Origin: 55-13 sp964501275
Lineage (GTDB): Bacteria; Armatimonadota; Fimbriimonadia; Fimbriimonadales; Fimbriimonadaceae
Assembly (NCBI GenBank): GCA_964501275.1
Contig: CAZCSP010000004.1
Span: forward strand, 124,001 to 188,000
Direction of reading: 5' to 3'
Length of the DNA stretch: 64,000 nt
The notes beneath the pieces are model-generated. The model had not been told where the DNA came from. It made no database searches and was given only the letters and a program-made list of their open reading frames with translations. This document shows, one piece after another, positions 17,990-26,359 of the stretch. The position numbers and the translations under genes were made by a program. The stretch's first letter is position 1. The number at the start of each line of letters is the position of its first letter.

Positions 17990-19501
17990 ATGCGCTTAGC
18001 TTGGCTCCTCCCTACCGCTGTTTTGGCTGCCTCTTGCCAACGCGCTCCTGCTCCAACTTCCCAGGAGATGGCGTTTTGGTATTGGCACTCTCCATTCCAC
18101 CTGACGGAACAGCAGTTTGAGGGGCTTGATGCCTTGGGGGTGAAGCAGATTTTTGTCCGGGCAGCAACGCTTTCAAACGACGGGCAGACTCTGATCCCGA
18201 TCCTGGCGCAACGGTTCGAGCCGAGTTTGCGTCCTGTCCAAGTACACCTGGTCTACAACATGGATGCGGGAGCGCTCAAGCATTTCGAATCTTTTGAGAC
18301 GGGCACGATGGCGAAGGTGGTCTTGGGTCGCTTTGAAACCGACCGAAAGCGAGTGGGGGCAAATACGTCGGTACGAGGTTTACAAGTTGATTTCGACGTG
18401 CCGACCCGGCTACTGCCCAAGTATCGCGATCTATTGCGGGAACTGAGGAAGGGACTTGATCCTGGCTTAAAGCTGAGCATGACGTCGCTCCCGACGTGGT
18501 TCACTTCCAATGAGTTTGCGAAGGTGGTCGCGGAGGTCGATTTCTTCGCGCCCCAGTTCTACGACACGGAGATGCCGGGCCGCTTGGAAGACGCCACGCC
18601 GATCTTCGATCGGGCTGCGCTCGACAAGTCCCTCGCTGCTGCTGATCAGCTTGGTAAGCCGTACTATGCCGGAATATCTTCCTTTGGAAGGGCATTGCTT
18701 TACGACCCAGAGAAGAACCTCCAGGGAACCTATATGGGCCTGTCTCCCGAGCAGGCGATGCGGCATCCTAACTTTGAGCCGGTGGACGATGTTTCGGATC
18801 TCAGCCAGAGAATCCTGACATTTCGGGCCAAAGACCATGGGCCAAGCGGGCAAGGGAAGGGGTGGTATCTGGTCTTTCGCCTGCCCCAGCCCGCTGGCCT
18901 CGGGGAAGCGCTCCGGGAGGTCGGGGCGAGGGGTGGCCGGCACTGCCTTGGAGCCGCGGTGTTCCGGGTTTCTGAGCCGGGAGAGAGCATGGTTCTGCCT
19001 TTGGAGACCGTCGTGGTGCGGGTGAGGGGCGATGAGGTTTCGCCTCGCTTAAGGGTAAGCACAGCGTCGGCCACCGACCCTTGGGAGAGGATCGAGCGGG
19101 GGCGGACGACCGACGAGACCAAGCGGGTGAGCCTCACTTTTGAGAACGTGGGGTTGGAGCCATTGCTGATTGGCGAAGATGGCTTCTCGGTAGAACTGGC
19201 CTTTGAGCCGGGAACGGTTTTGGAGGCGGCGAAGGGGCAGTTCGATCTGGGAAAGCCGTCGCGAAACGGGTTAGCGAGCAGTTTGAAATCGGCCGACCAA
19301 CTTCAATTTTCGCGCTACTCGCTGGGAGTCGGCGAAAAAGCGACCCTTGGTCCCATCCTTATCAGGCCCGGAACCTTGCTAAACTGGTCTTGGTCCGCCG
19401 TAACTTTAAGCGGGGGCAAATCGTCTGGCAAGGGAAGGATCGATTCAGATGGCAAGGAAGTTGATTTGGAGAGCGGGCTTGGTAGCCCTGGGGAGCGTTA
19501 G
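17990..19501 (+). CDS. DUF3142-like TIM-barrel lipoprotein, cassette 2
   Basis: 503 residues with a short lipoprotein signal (MRLAWLLPTAVLAASC). It shares with the paralog at 12819-14411 the opening FWYWHSPFHLTEQQFEG, IFVRAATLSNDGQ, QVHLVYNMDAG, LQVDFDVPTRLLPKYRDLL, VDFFAPQFYDTEMPG, and MGLSPEQAMRHPNF. The acidic residues in QVDFDVP and the FAPQFYD strand are where catalytic residues would lie in a glycosidase-like barrel, but activity is not demonstrated. It overlaps the downstream TPR gene by 53 bases in another frame, again indicating coupled expression of the pair. Confidence 0.78.
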   Translation: MRLAWLLPTAVLAASCQRAPAPTSQEMAFWYWHSPFHLTEQQFEGLDALGVKQIFVRAATLSNDGQTLIPILAQRFEPSLRPVQVHLVYNMDAGALKHFESFETGTMAKVVLGRFETDRKRVGANTSVRGLQVDFDVPTRLLPKYRDLLRELRKGLDPGLKLSMTSLPTWFTSNEFAKVVAEVDFFAPQFYDTEMPGRLEDATPIFDRAALDKSLAAADQLGKPYYAGISSFGRALLYDPEKNLQGTYMGLSPEQAMRHPNFEPVDDVSDLSQRILTFRAKDHGPSGQGKGWYLVFRLPQPAGLGEALREVGARGGRHCLGAAVFRVSEPGESMVLPLETVVVRVRGDEVSPRLRVSTASATDPWERIERGRTTDETKRVSLTFENVGLEPLLIGEDGFSVELAFEPGTVLEAAKGQFDLGKPSRNGLASSLKSADQLQFSRYSLGVGEKATLGPILIRPGTLLNWSWSAVTLSGGKSSGKGRIDSDGKEVDLESGLGSPGER

Positions 19502-21662
19502 CGGCGCGGCGTTCATCATCGCGTGCGGGTTCGAGATTTACGACAGCGTCCACTACAACGGAGCGCAACCCGACTTTGGCCAGGCGCCTTCGCCCATCGT
19601 TATCACCTCTTGGGGCGAGGAGCCGACACGGCCCGTTCCCAACAGCACTGGCTGGAGCGACTGGGAGTACGACGAGAAGAAGGAGCGGGAACAGGAAGAG
19701 CGCATCGCCCGGCTCCGAGGACAAGCCGACCGCGCGATCTCATCTGAGCAGTTTGGGACCGCCAAGACCTCGCTGGAAGCCTTGCTGAAAGAGGATATCG
19801 AGGACAAAGAGGTCATCCGGGACCGACTTCAGGTGTTGGCGGAGAATGAGAAGAGCCGTCTGCCGATCTCCCTGTTGACCTCTTACTTCACCGCTCGCGC
19901 CTCAGACCGCGGCGACTCGTCTTTGAACGCGATCGCCACCGATCCCAAGTCGGGGTTCCTGCAGGCGTTTGCCGAGTACGGTTTGGCGGCGTCTCGATAC
20001 GATGCGGGGAACCACCTGGAGGCGGCGAGGCGATTTGAGGGGGTAGTGGAGAAGTATCCCGATTCGCCCAAACGTGAGGCGGCGCTCATCATGGCGATCC
20101 GCACCCGACTGCGAGGGGATGAGGACGATGCAGGCCGGGTGAAGATCGCACCGGCGGACCTTCAAAAAGGTTTGACTCTGGTTGCCAAGCTTCGCGCCGA
20201 GTACCCCCAATCCCGATTCCTGAGCAATGCCGAAGGGTATGAGACGCGTGCGCTATACCTTCAAGGCAAAACAGGCGAGGCCTATCTGCGATATCTAGAT
20301 GTCTTGAGCAAGGCAGAGGGGCACGAGGCGAAGTCGTTGGCGCTGTCCTCGCTTCGCATCGTCAAGAACCGACTGACCGGAATCGAGGCGGATAAGGTGC
20401 GACAAGGTCTATTCGCCCGCCCCGAACTGCTGACTCCCTACATGGAGTTCCGGCTGTACCACTCTGGCGAGACGCTCCAGAAAGACCTGGGTGGCTTGGC
20501 GACGTTGGCTAAGGAAGTTCTTGCCAAGAGCCCGAACGCGGTGGCATCGGGCGCGATCAAGAGCCGGTTGGCGGAGATTTGCTATCTGCAGGGGGATTAC
20601 AAGACAGCTCAGCAGTGGTCGCGCGAGGTTTATGAGTCGAAGGCAGTAGAGGAGAGCCAGAAGGCGCTGGCGACCTATGTGTTGGCCAGCGCCAACAACA
20701 AACTCGGCCAACCCGCCGCCGATCTTTATAGAAAAGTGATCGAGCTGCACAAGGACAGCTATCTGGTCGGAGCGGCCCGTGAGAACTTGGCTTTAATCCA
20801 TGAGAAGGCCAAGGCGTGGGGTCTGGCGCTGGACCAATATCGCGCGCTGAAGTACGACTACGATGTGGCGACCCTGCTGGATGTGCGCATGGCGCCGGAA
20901 GAAATTCAAAAGTACATCGAAGACCGCCCCCAGGATCCTGAGATCGACAAACTGAGGCTTGGCCTGGGGTTGCGTCACCTACGTCGGGATGATCTCGATG
21001 CGGCGGAGAAGTGGTTCAAGCTGATCCCCGACGCCAGACGTCGTACGCTCTCGGAAGCCGGGTCGCGGGACTACAACTGGTATGGGGATGAGGACCAGTC
21101 CCAACTTGATACCCTCCAAGACCCGATGGAGACGGTTTTGGCCCTGAGAGCCCTGAACCTGCGGATCGTCAGTGCACCGAACGAAAATGCCAAAGCCGAA
21201 GCGCAATATGCGTTAGCAAGCTACTGGTATGAGCGGCGCAATCTCTTGCTGTACAACGTCTCGCTGTGGCGCGGGATGCGCGGGGTGCTTTCAGGTTTTT
21301 GGGATGCGGGAGTGGATAAGGCCGGATACGACAAGGCGATCCTCGACCACCACTACGAGCACGAGTGCCTATGGAAAGCGAGGAAGATTGCGGTACTGCT
21401 GGTGAGAGAGAATCCTAAGTCGCCGGTCGCGCCGAAGGCCCTCTATCGGGCGGCCTGTGCGGCGCGGCGGTTGGCGGACTTCAACCCCTATTGGCGCGAT
21501 CCAAAGATCGCCAATCCGCTCTGGAACGAGTCGATCTCCCTGATGAAGCGGGTGGCGGCGGAATACCCGGACGATCCGTTGGCGAAGACGGCGGCCAAGT
21601 ATGCCAAGGCCTTCGAAGATGAGCGCAAGAGCCTTGCCAACCAAGCGATGTTTCGGGATTAG
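19449..21662 (+). CDS. Large secreted TPR-rich protein, cassette 2
   Basis: 737 residues with an N-terminal signal or anchor (WRAGLVALGSVSGAAFIIAC; the Cys may be a lipobox variant). It shows the paralog-wide order of motifs: SVHYNGAQPDFGQAPSP, TGWSDWEYDEKKE, repeated helical hairpins including ARRFEGVVEKYPDSPKREAA and ADLYRKVIELHKDSYLVGAA, the RRNLLLYNVSLWRG block, HHYEHECLWKARK and KSPVAPKALYRAACAARRL. The domain type points to an outer-membrane or periplasmic scaffold. The ATG has GGAAGGA about 9 nt upstream, inside the lipoprotein gene. The stop overlaps the convergent LTXXQ-like gene by 4 bases. Confidence 0.8.
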   Translation: MARKLIWRAGLVALGSVSGAAFIIACGFEIYDSVHYNGAQPDFGQAPSPIVITSWGEEPTRPVPNSTGWSDWEYDEKKEREQEERIARLRGQADRAISSEQFGTAKTSLEALLKEDIEDKEVIRDRLQVLAENEKSRLPISLLTSYFTARASDRGDSSLNAIATDPKSGFLQAFAEYGLAASRYDAGNHLEAARRFEGVVEKYPDSPKREAALIMAIRTRLRGDEDDAGRVKIAPADLQKGLTLVAKLRAEYPQSRFLSNAEGYETRALYLQGKTGEAYLRYLDVLSKAEGHEAKSLALSSLRIVKNRLTGIEADKVRQGLFARPELLTPYMEFRLYHSGETLQKDLGGLATLAKEVLAKSPNAVASGAIKSRLAEICYLQGDYKTAQQWSREVYESKAVEESQKALATYVLASANNKLGQPAADLYRKVIELHKDSYLVGAARENLALIHEKAKAWGLALDQYRALKYDYDVATLLDVRMAPEEIQKYIEDRPQDPEIDKLRLGLGLRHLRRDDLDAAEKWFKLIPDARRRTLSEAGSRDYNWYGDEDQSQLDTLQDPMETVLALRALNLRIVSAPNENAKAEAQYALASYWYERRNLLLYNVSLWRGMRGVLSGFWDAGVDKAGYDKAILDHHYEHECLWKARKIAVLLVRENPKSPVAPKALYRAACAARRLADFNPYWRDPKIANPLWNESISLMKRVAAEYPDDPLAKTAAKYAKAFEDERKSLANQAMFRD

Positions 21663-22336
21663 CCGCGTGCGGCGGTTGATACCATTCCATTGAGCTTGAA
21701 TGGCTTGCCCTGCATCGCCTTCCACTTGGCTATCTGGACGGGAGTCAAAATCTTCACGCTGCTGGTGAACATCTTCTTTGCCGCAGTCTCTTGCTGCGTT
21801 CTTAAGCTAGCGATACGTTTGGCACGATCTTGCTCACTAAGATTGGCTGGCGCTCGTTCTAATCCCCGCATTGACTCGGCGAACCCTTCCTTAATGACGC
21901 TATTGATCCTTGCTACTTGAGTCGTGCTAAGCCCAAGCTCCTTGGCCATCCAGGGATGAGTCAGGCCATGTACGCCGGAGAGCTGAACGTCTATCTCCCT
22001 CAATCGGGCTTTCTGCTTCGGAGTCAGCATGGCAAGGCATTCAGCGTGAGCTTTCTGCAGTGCTTCCATCTTCTTGGTGAGGGCATTGTCAGGGACTTGG
22101 ACTTTGCCGGTCTTTCCTGCGCCGGAGGCGCGCATCGCGGTTATGAGGGAATGGGAAGCGGTTTCTAGCTTGTTTGTGATCTTTTTCGAGACAGCGGCGC
22201 TGAGCCCAAGCTCCTTATGCACGGCGGGCCTTACGAGGTGGTTTGCGCCGGTAGCTTGCTTTGGTGTCGGTCCATTTTGCGCAAAAGAAGCCGCCGCAAA
22301 GATCGCGGCGAGAAGGAGAGCAAATGCCCATTTCAT
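21659..22336 (-). CDS. Secreted Spy/CpxP-like (LTxxQ) protein
   Basis: 225 residues with a signal peptide (MKWAFALLLAAIFAAASFAQ). The mature part is helical and contains two copies of a unit with HKELGLSAAVSKKI / AKELGLSTTQVARI followed by MLTPKQKARLREI / ILTPVQIAKWKAMQG. The LTxxQ motifs recall Spy/CpxP periplasmic chaperones, but the protein is larger, as if the unit were duplicated. The likely role is in the periplasm; the client is unknown. It is convergent with the cassette-2 TPR gene (4-base overlap). Confidence 0.7.
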   Translation of the reverse strand: MKWAFALLLAAIFAAASFAQNGPTPKQATGANHLVRPAVHKELGLSAAVSKKITNKLETASHSLITAMRASGAGKTGKVQVPDNALTKKMEALQKAHAECLAMLTPKQKARLREIDVQLSGVHGLTHPWMAKELGLSTTQVARINSVIKEGFAESMRGLERAPANLSEQDRAKRIASLRTQQETAAKKMFTSSVKILTPVQIAKWKAMQGKPFKLNGMVSTAARG

Positions 22337-22540
22337 AGAATCACCATATCACAATCAGAAAAGTACAGGAAGGGCTTGGTCCGTGGAATGTTATTGGCGT
22401 GAATGTAGGGGTTAAGGAGTTCTTTGGTAAATCAAGCAGGCATTCCAATCACGTTCATCACCCTTTCACCTCCATCACGTATTCACATCTATCACAAGCC
22501 ACACCCCCCGACCCGGTATTCTCGCGGAAAGGAGAGATAG

Positions 22541-22924
22541 ATGGACGTTTTCGACCTCATTGAATACGCAAAGAAGCAGATCAAGCCTTTGAACCCCGAC
22601 CGCTGGACCGCGAAGTCCCACTCTGGCAAACCGATCAAGGTGACCGGACACACGGTGGGGATCGACATTTCGCGCGGCCCTTGGATCAAGTTTGTGATCG
22701 AGGAGGACGGGAAGGAGTTGGAGGTCCAGGGCTACGAATCCTGGAACGGCTCCGACCGCATCAAGTTTGGCCCCAAGGGAAAGATGAGGGAGTGCGAAGA
22801 GGACCGCATCATGTTCACCGGCGCGGCGGATTTGGCGGGCAAGTCGGTCAACATCATCGTCCGCATGACCTTTGAGCAAGGCGAACTCCCCTATGTCTAC
22901 CGATTCGAGGGCAAGACCACTTAA
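22541..22924 (+). CDS. Small cytoplasmic protein of unknown function
   Basis: 127 residues, soluble, no signal peptide, rich in charged and beta-prone stretches (IKVTGHTVGIDISRGPWIKF, VNIIVRMTFEQGELPYVYRF). Family not recognised. It has a clear Shine-Dalgarno (AAAGGAGAG) before ATG 22541 and a TATTCT box further upstream, so it is a leadered transcript. The gene downstream starts inside its 3' end (32-base overlap), suggesting a three-gene operon with the two small membrane proteins that follow. Confidence 0.65.
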   Translation: MDVFDLIEYAKKQIKPLNPDRWTAKSHSGKPIKVTGHTVGIDISRGPWIKFVIEEDGKELEVQGYESWNGSDRIKFGPKGKMRECEEDRIMFTGAADLAGKSVNIIVRMTFEQGELPYVYRFEGKTT

Positions 22925-23342
22925 GTTCGCGGTTTTGGCGGGCTTCATTGTCGTTGCGGCGCTGATCGCTCTGGTCTTCGTCGCGCTCACTCCTTGGAAG
23001 CCAGGCTATCGGTTCTTGGCGCAGGGAGAACTTTTGGATGACGGGCGAATGCAGATTCCCAACGCTCATGGAGGACAGGACGTTGCCGAGTTTGCGGTAT
23101 TCAGGTTAAACCGTACGGTCGATGAGGTCGTTCAGGGAGCCCGGGACGAATTCGGAGCTTCAAACATGAAGCACCTGAGCAATACCACTGGCGACATGAC
23201 TACTTGGGCAGTTGGTGACGAGACCTTTATTGTTCGCTATGTGCTCCACACGGGGCGGGTGCAGGTAGCCGTCACCCGAGTGCGGCCAATCAACTTGTTG
23301 GATTGGGTGAGGGAAAAGCTAAAGCGAGAACGGCATGGGTAG
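22893..23342 (+). CDS. Small single-pass membrane protein, unknown function
   Basis: 149 residues from ATG 22893 (a TTG at 22872 is possible but less natural). A basic N-terminus and one transmembrane helix (FAVLAGFIVVAALIALVFVAL) precede an extracytoplasmic domain with PGYRFLAQGELLDDGRMQIP. It is paralogous to the broken gene that follows (same length; both have a helix then P-x-x-FRF and a C-terminal LLDWVREKL / LTDRVRLWM segment). It overlaps the upstream gene by 32 bases and the next start by 8. Confidence 0.62.
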   Translation: MSTDSRARPLKFAVLAGFIVVAALIALVFVALTPWKPGYRFLAQGELLDDGRMQIPNAHGGQDVAEFAVFRLNRTVDEVVQGARDEFGASNMKHLSNTTGDMTTWAVGDETFIVRYVLHTGRVQVAVTRVRPINLLDWVREKLKRERHG

Positions 23343-23781
23343 GGTTGGCCGACGCAGGATCATCGTCTGGGGGAGCGTGGTCGGAGTCGCCTGCCTAGCT
23401 TTCCTTTTGTTTGCGACACTGATCCTCCGTCCCAAACCAACTCCCTTTCGCTTTCAGGCCAACGCAAAGGTCGTGAAGCAGGAGGAGTGGATGGAGGGAA
23501 GACTTCGTGGCCCTCAGACGCTTAAAACCGGAGGGGAGTATCGGGTGGCAGGCTCTTTGGCCGAGGTCGAGATGCTTGCTTAGTCCGACTTAGACTCAGC
23601 CCAGTGGAAAGTTGAAAGGCGGAAGCAGAACCAGGTCACGTTCATGTCTGATCTGCAGTACGTCACCCTGCTGGATCGTCCTCAGGCCAGCGAAGTCAAA
23701 GTCATCATCCAGACCTACCGCGAGCCTACACTCACCGACCGAGTGAGGCTATGGATGAGGAAGCGAGGTTGGGTGAAGTGA
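23335..23781 (+). pseudogene. Paralogous small membrane protein interrupted by in-frame TAG
   Basis: The frame opens at ATG 23335 with an N-terminal helix (IIVWGSVVGVACLAFLLFAT) and PTPFRFQANAKVV. It meets TAG at 23581-23583 and then stays open in the same frame for 65 more codons (SDLDSAQWKVERRK ... LTDRVRLWMRKRGWVK) to TGA at 23781. The total length without the stop (148 residues) equals that of the intact upstream paralog, and the C-terminal half resembles it. The TAG therefore interrupts one ancestral gene. This is the second such in-frame TAG within 7.2 kb. Confidence 0.7.
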
Positions 23782-23790
23782 AGCGGATGT

Positions 23791-23883
23791 TTGGAACCAC
23801 AGATTTCCGCAGATGTTCACAGATGAAAGCCAGGCTCAACCCAAAAAGCATCGGGGGCCATCTGCGGAAATCTGTGGTTTCAA
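23791..23883. repeat. Intergenic inverted repeat (ACCACAGATTTCCGCAGAT family)
   Basis: Arms at about 23791-23815 and 23859-23883 (AACCACAGATTTCCGCAGAT against ATCTGCGGAAATCTGTGGTT) are near-perfect over 22 bp. The loop carries a further partial unit (TGTTCACAGATGAA). Short degenerate units of this kind are frequent between genes in several GC-rich phyla. It sits directly before the peptidase promoter. Confidence 0.85.
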
Positions 23884-23888
23884 GGGTC

Positions 23889-23894
23889 TAAACT
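23889..23894 (+). promoter_or_regulatory. Leaderless-type -10 box for M20 peptidase
   Basis: TAAACT 6 nt before the GTG start at 23901. The box adjoins the right arm of the inverted repeat. Confidence 0.5.
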
Positions 23895-23900
23895 CATGGC

Positions 23901-25019
23901 GTGATCAATGAAGAACGGCTGGTTCAGCTATTTAAGGACCTCTGCCTGATCGATGCCCCTGCCTTGCAAGAAGCCGATAGTGTGGCCTTTGTCCGGCGGC
24001 ATCTGGAGGAGATGGGGTTGGAGGTTTCGGAGGACGACGCGGGGGCGAAGATTGGGGGGAACGCCAACAACCTGATCGCCTGGCTGCGCGGCAACAAACC
24101 CGATGCGCCGAAGATCTTCCTCTCCGCCCACTTCGACACCGTGGAGCCGACCGCGGGCCTCGTGATCGGGGAGCGGGATGGGGTGTTTTACAGCGAATCC
24201 GACACCATCTTGGGCGCCGACGACAAAGGCGGGATGGCCCCGGCGATCGAGGCGGTGCAGGCCCTGATCGAATCGGGCGAGCCCCATGGCGATGTGTGCC
24301 TGCTATTCTCTGTGTCCGAGGAGATCGGGCTGAAGGGGGCAGAGGCGTTGGATATCCAGAGCCTTGGGCTGGACTTTGGCTACGTCCTGGACACCGGCCC
24401 CCCGGTCGGCACCTTCGTCACCCGCACCGCCACCCACGACAAACTGGACATCCAGATCATCGGCAAGCCCGCCCACTCCGGCAAGGACCCGGAGAAGGGG
24501 ATCAACGCCATCCAGGTGGCCGCCGACGCGATCCAGGGGATGAAGCTGGGCCGCATTGGGCCGGAGACCACCGCCAACCTGGGCAAGATCGAGGGCGGGA
24601 CTGCGACCAACGTTGTTTGCCCGTTCGTCAAGATCAAAGCCGAGGCTCGGAGCACCAGCATCGAGGAGTTGGACCGGCAAGTCGACCACATGATCCAGAA
24701 GTTCGAGGAGGCGGCGCGGGCCTGGGGCGCGGAGGTCAAGATCGACCATGCCCGCCACTACGTCTCTTACCAAGTCCCCGACGACAGCCCGGCGGTCCAG
24801 GTGGCGCAGAGGGCTTCCCGAGCGCTTGGCTTTGACCCGGTCTTGAGAACAACCCTCGGAGGAAGCGACGCCAACATCTATAACCAGAAAGGCGTCCCGT
24901 GCATCGTCGTCGCCACCGGTATGGACAAGATTCACACGCACGACGAGTTCATCTCTCGCGAGGACCTCGTCGATACCGCGAGGCTGGCGTACCAATTGAT
25001 TCTGGAGGCGGCTAAGTAG
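23901..25019 (+). CDS. M20-family metallopeptidase, PepT-like
   Basis: 372 residues. Two-zinc aminopeptidase fold: metal ligands are visible in SAHFDTVEP, GADDKGGMA, the catalytic Glu pair FSVSEEIGLKGAE, VLDTG and the terminal IHTHDEFIS. The middle holds the dimerisation (lid) domain with KPAHSGKDPEKGINAI. It resembles tripeptidase T-like YqjE proteins, so cytoplasmic cleavage of short peptides is the likely role. No signal peptide. A GTG start is chosen because of the TAAACT box 6 nt before it and no Shine-Dalgarno. Confidence 0.92.
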   Translation: MINEERLVQLFKDLCLIDAPALQEADSVAFVRRHLEEMGLEVSEDDAGAKIGGNANNLIAWLRGNKPDAPKIFLSAHFDTVEPTAGLVIGERDGVFYSESDTILGADDKGGMAPAIEAVQALIESGEPHGDVCLLFSVSEEIGLKGAEALDIQSLGLDFGYVLDTGPPVGTFVTRTATHDKLDIQIIGKPAHSGKDPEKGINAIQVAADAIQGMKLGRIGPETTANLGKIEGGTATNVVCPFVKIKAEARSTSIEELDRQVDHMIQKFEEAARAWGAEVKIDHARHYVSYQVPDDSPAVQVAQRASRALGFDPVLRTTLGGSDANIYNQKGVPCIVVATGMDKIHTHDEFISREDLVDTARLAYQLILEAAK

Positions 25020-25076
25020 AATCGCGATCCCAGCCTGGTACAAGTTTAGGGCGGGTGCCTCGCACTTCCCCTAGGC

Positions 25077-25082
25077 TATAAT
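25077..25082 (+). promoter_or_regulatory. -10 box (TATAAT) for the secreted barrel-like gene
   Basis: TATAAT about 24 nt before ATG 25107, with AAAGGAG between them. This gene has a conventional leader, unlike most genes here. Confidence 0.5.
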
Positions 25083-25106
25083 CCCAAACACGTAAAAGGA
25101 GCAACT

Positions 25107-25616
25107 ATGACCAAATCTGTAACTACGGTGCTTGGAGCCGTTCTCGTACTTGCTGGAGCTACAGCCGTTCAGGCTCAAGAAACCAAGCCGATCGGGTTGT
25201 CGATCCGCGCCGGACTTTTCTTCCCTCAAAGCGGGGACTCTCGCAATGCGGAGGGCGATAGCTGGTTTGCGGGCGGAGTGGAGTTCAAGGTTCGAGACCT
25301 GAACTGGCAGGGGATGGGCGATGGCTACCAGAGCCACCTCAGCGTTTCGCTGGATACGATCGGCAAGGGAGAAATCAAGAATATTCCGCTTCTGCTGAAC
25401 TACACGGCGCGCGCCAACGAGTGGTACTACACCGGCGGCCTGGGAGTCTCTTTCTCCGCCTTCGACGGCAACGACCGTATGCGCCTCGCTTTCCAAGTGG
25501 GCGTGGGCTACGACTTCACCCAGGGCAAGACCCCGTTCTTCCTGGAGGCCAAGTATTGGGGCAGCGGTAAGTCCGAATTCACCGGATTCGGCGTCTATGC
25601 CGGTATCCGACTCTAA
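25107..25616 (+). CDS. Secreted outer-membrane beta-barrel-like protein
   Basis: 169 residues. Signal peptide (VTTVLGAVLVLAGATAVQAQ) then alternating beta-strand pattern (GLSIRAGLFFPQ, SWFAGGVEFKV, HLSVSLDTIG, WYYTGGLGVSF, RLAFQVGVGYDF, FFLEAKYWG) ending in FGVYAGIRL. This is the strand organisation of a small 8-stranded barrel of the OmpW/OmpA-like sort. Function unknown. Expressed from its own TATAAT promoter with a strong Shine-Dalgarno and closed by a perfect intrinsic terminator, so it is a single-gene unit. Confidence 0.72.
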   Translation: MTKSVTTVLGAVLVLAGATAVQAQETKPIGLSIRAGLFFPQSGDSRNAEGDSWFAGGVEFKVRDLNWQGMGDGYQSHLSVSLDTIGKGEIKNIPLLLNYTARANEWYYTGGLGVSFSAFDGNDRMRLAFQVGVGYDFTQGKTPFFLEAKYWGSGKSEFTGFGVYAGIRL

Positions 25617-25626
25617 ACAAATCCAA

Positions 25627-25664
25627 GCCCGACCGCCGTATGCAATAGCGGTCGGGCGTTTCTT
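25627..25664 (+). terminator. Intrinsic terminator
   Basis: A perfect 10-bp stem (GCCCGACCGC 25627-25636 with GCGGTCGGGC 25648-25657) followed by GTTTCTTT, directly after the barrel-like gene. Confidence 0.85.
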
Positions 25665-25730
25665 TGCGTCCTGGGACCAAGCGGCGCATAGTGAACCTTC
25701 AGGAAATCCTAACGTTTTCCTCATAGAGAT

Positions 25731-26357
25731 ATGGAACTGTGCATCGGGGCAGCAAGATTGAGCGCAGGCAATCAGACGGACCAAGCAACCGAACTAGCCA
25801 TCGTCGAGCGGTGCCGAAGGCAAGACTACGAAGCCTTCGGCAAGCTGGTCGATGCCTATCAGAATCGGGTTTTCGGCTTCGTCCGCCGCATGGTGCCCAA
25901 CCCCGAGGAGGCTTCCGATATCACGCAGGATGTTTTTGTGAGAGCTTTCCAAAGCTTCCACCGATTCGACGGTCGGTGCTCAGTTCGCACTTGGCTGTTC
26001 CGAATCGCCTACAACCTTTGCATCGACCGGGCCCGGAAAGTCAATCGAACCCCATCGGAAGTGAGTTTGCAGAGTTCGGCGGAGATCGACGAGACGTTCG
26101 ATATCCCCGATGGTCGGTGGCAGCCGGACCAGATCGCGATTGAAAGCGAGTTAGCGGAGGCGATCGAAGCCGCCATCTCTACCATGAGTGAGAAGCTGAG
26201 AAGCGTTTTGCTCCTCCACGACAAGGAGGATATGCCCTACGAAGAGATCGCAAAGATGGTCGGGGTACCGATTGGAACGGTGAAGAGCCGACTATTTTTA
26301 GCAAGGGCGCATTTACAGCAGCATTTACGGAACTACCTCCAAGCGGAGGTGTCATAG
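25731..26357 (+). CDS. ECF-type RNA polymerase sigma factor (RpoE-like)
   Basis: 208 residues. Region 2 spans about residues 38-105 with FGKLVDAYQNRVFGFVRRM, EEASDITQDVFVRAFQSF and TWLFRIAYNLCIDRARK. Region 4 spans about 148-200 with LRSVLLLHDKEDMPYEEIAK and GVPIGTVKSRLFLARAHL as the -35-reading helix. It directs polymerase to a stress regulon. The next genes are a candidate anti-sigma membrane protein (2 nt away) and an RseB-like periplasmic protein, so this is a complete envelope-stress signalling operon. The target promoter was not identified. Confidence 0.93.
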   Translation: MELCIGAARLSAGNQTDQATELAIVERCRRQDYEAFGKLVDAYQNRVFGFVRRMVPNPEEASDITQDVFVRAFQSFHRFDGRCSVRTWLFRIAYNLCIDRARKVNRTPSEVSLQSSAEIDETFDIPDGRWQPDQIAIESELAEAIEAAISTMSEKLRSVLLLHDKEDMPYEEIAKMVGVPIGTVKSRLFLARAHLQQHLRNYLQAEVS

Positions 26358-26359
26358 AC

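Noticed and set aside
16412..23583. TAG reassigned to an amino acid in this organism
   Set aside because: TAG terminates intact genes such as purF and leuS at the expected family ends, so global reassignment is excluded. Only local readthrough or decay remains possible.
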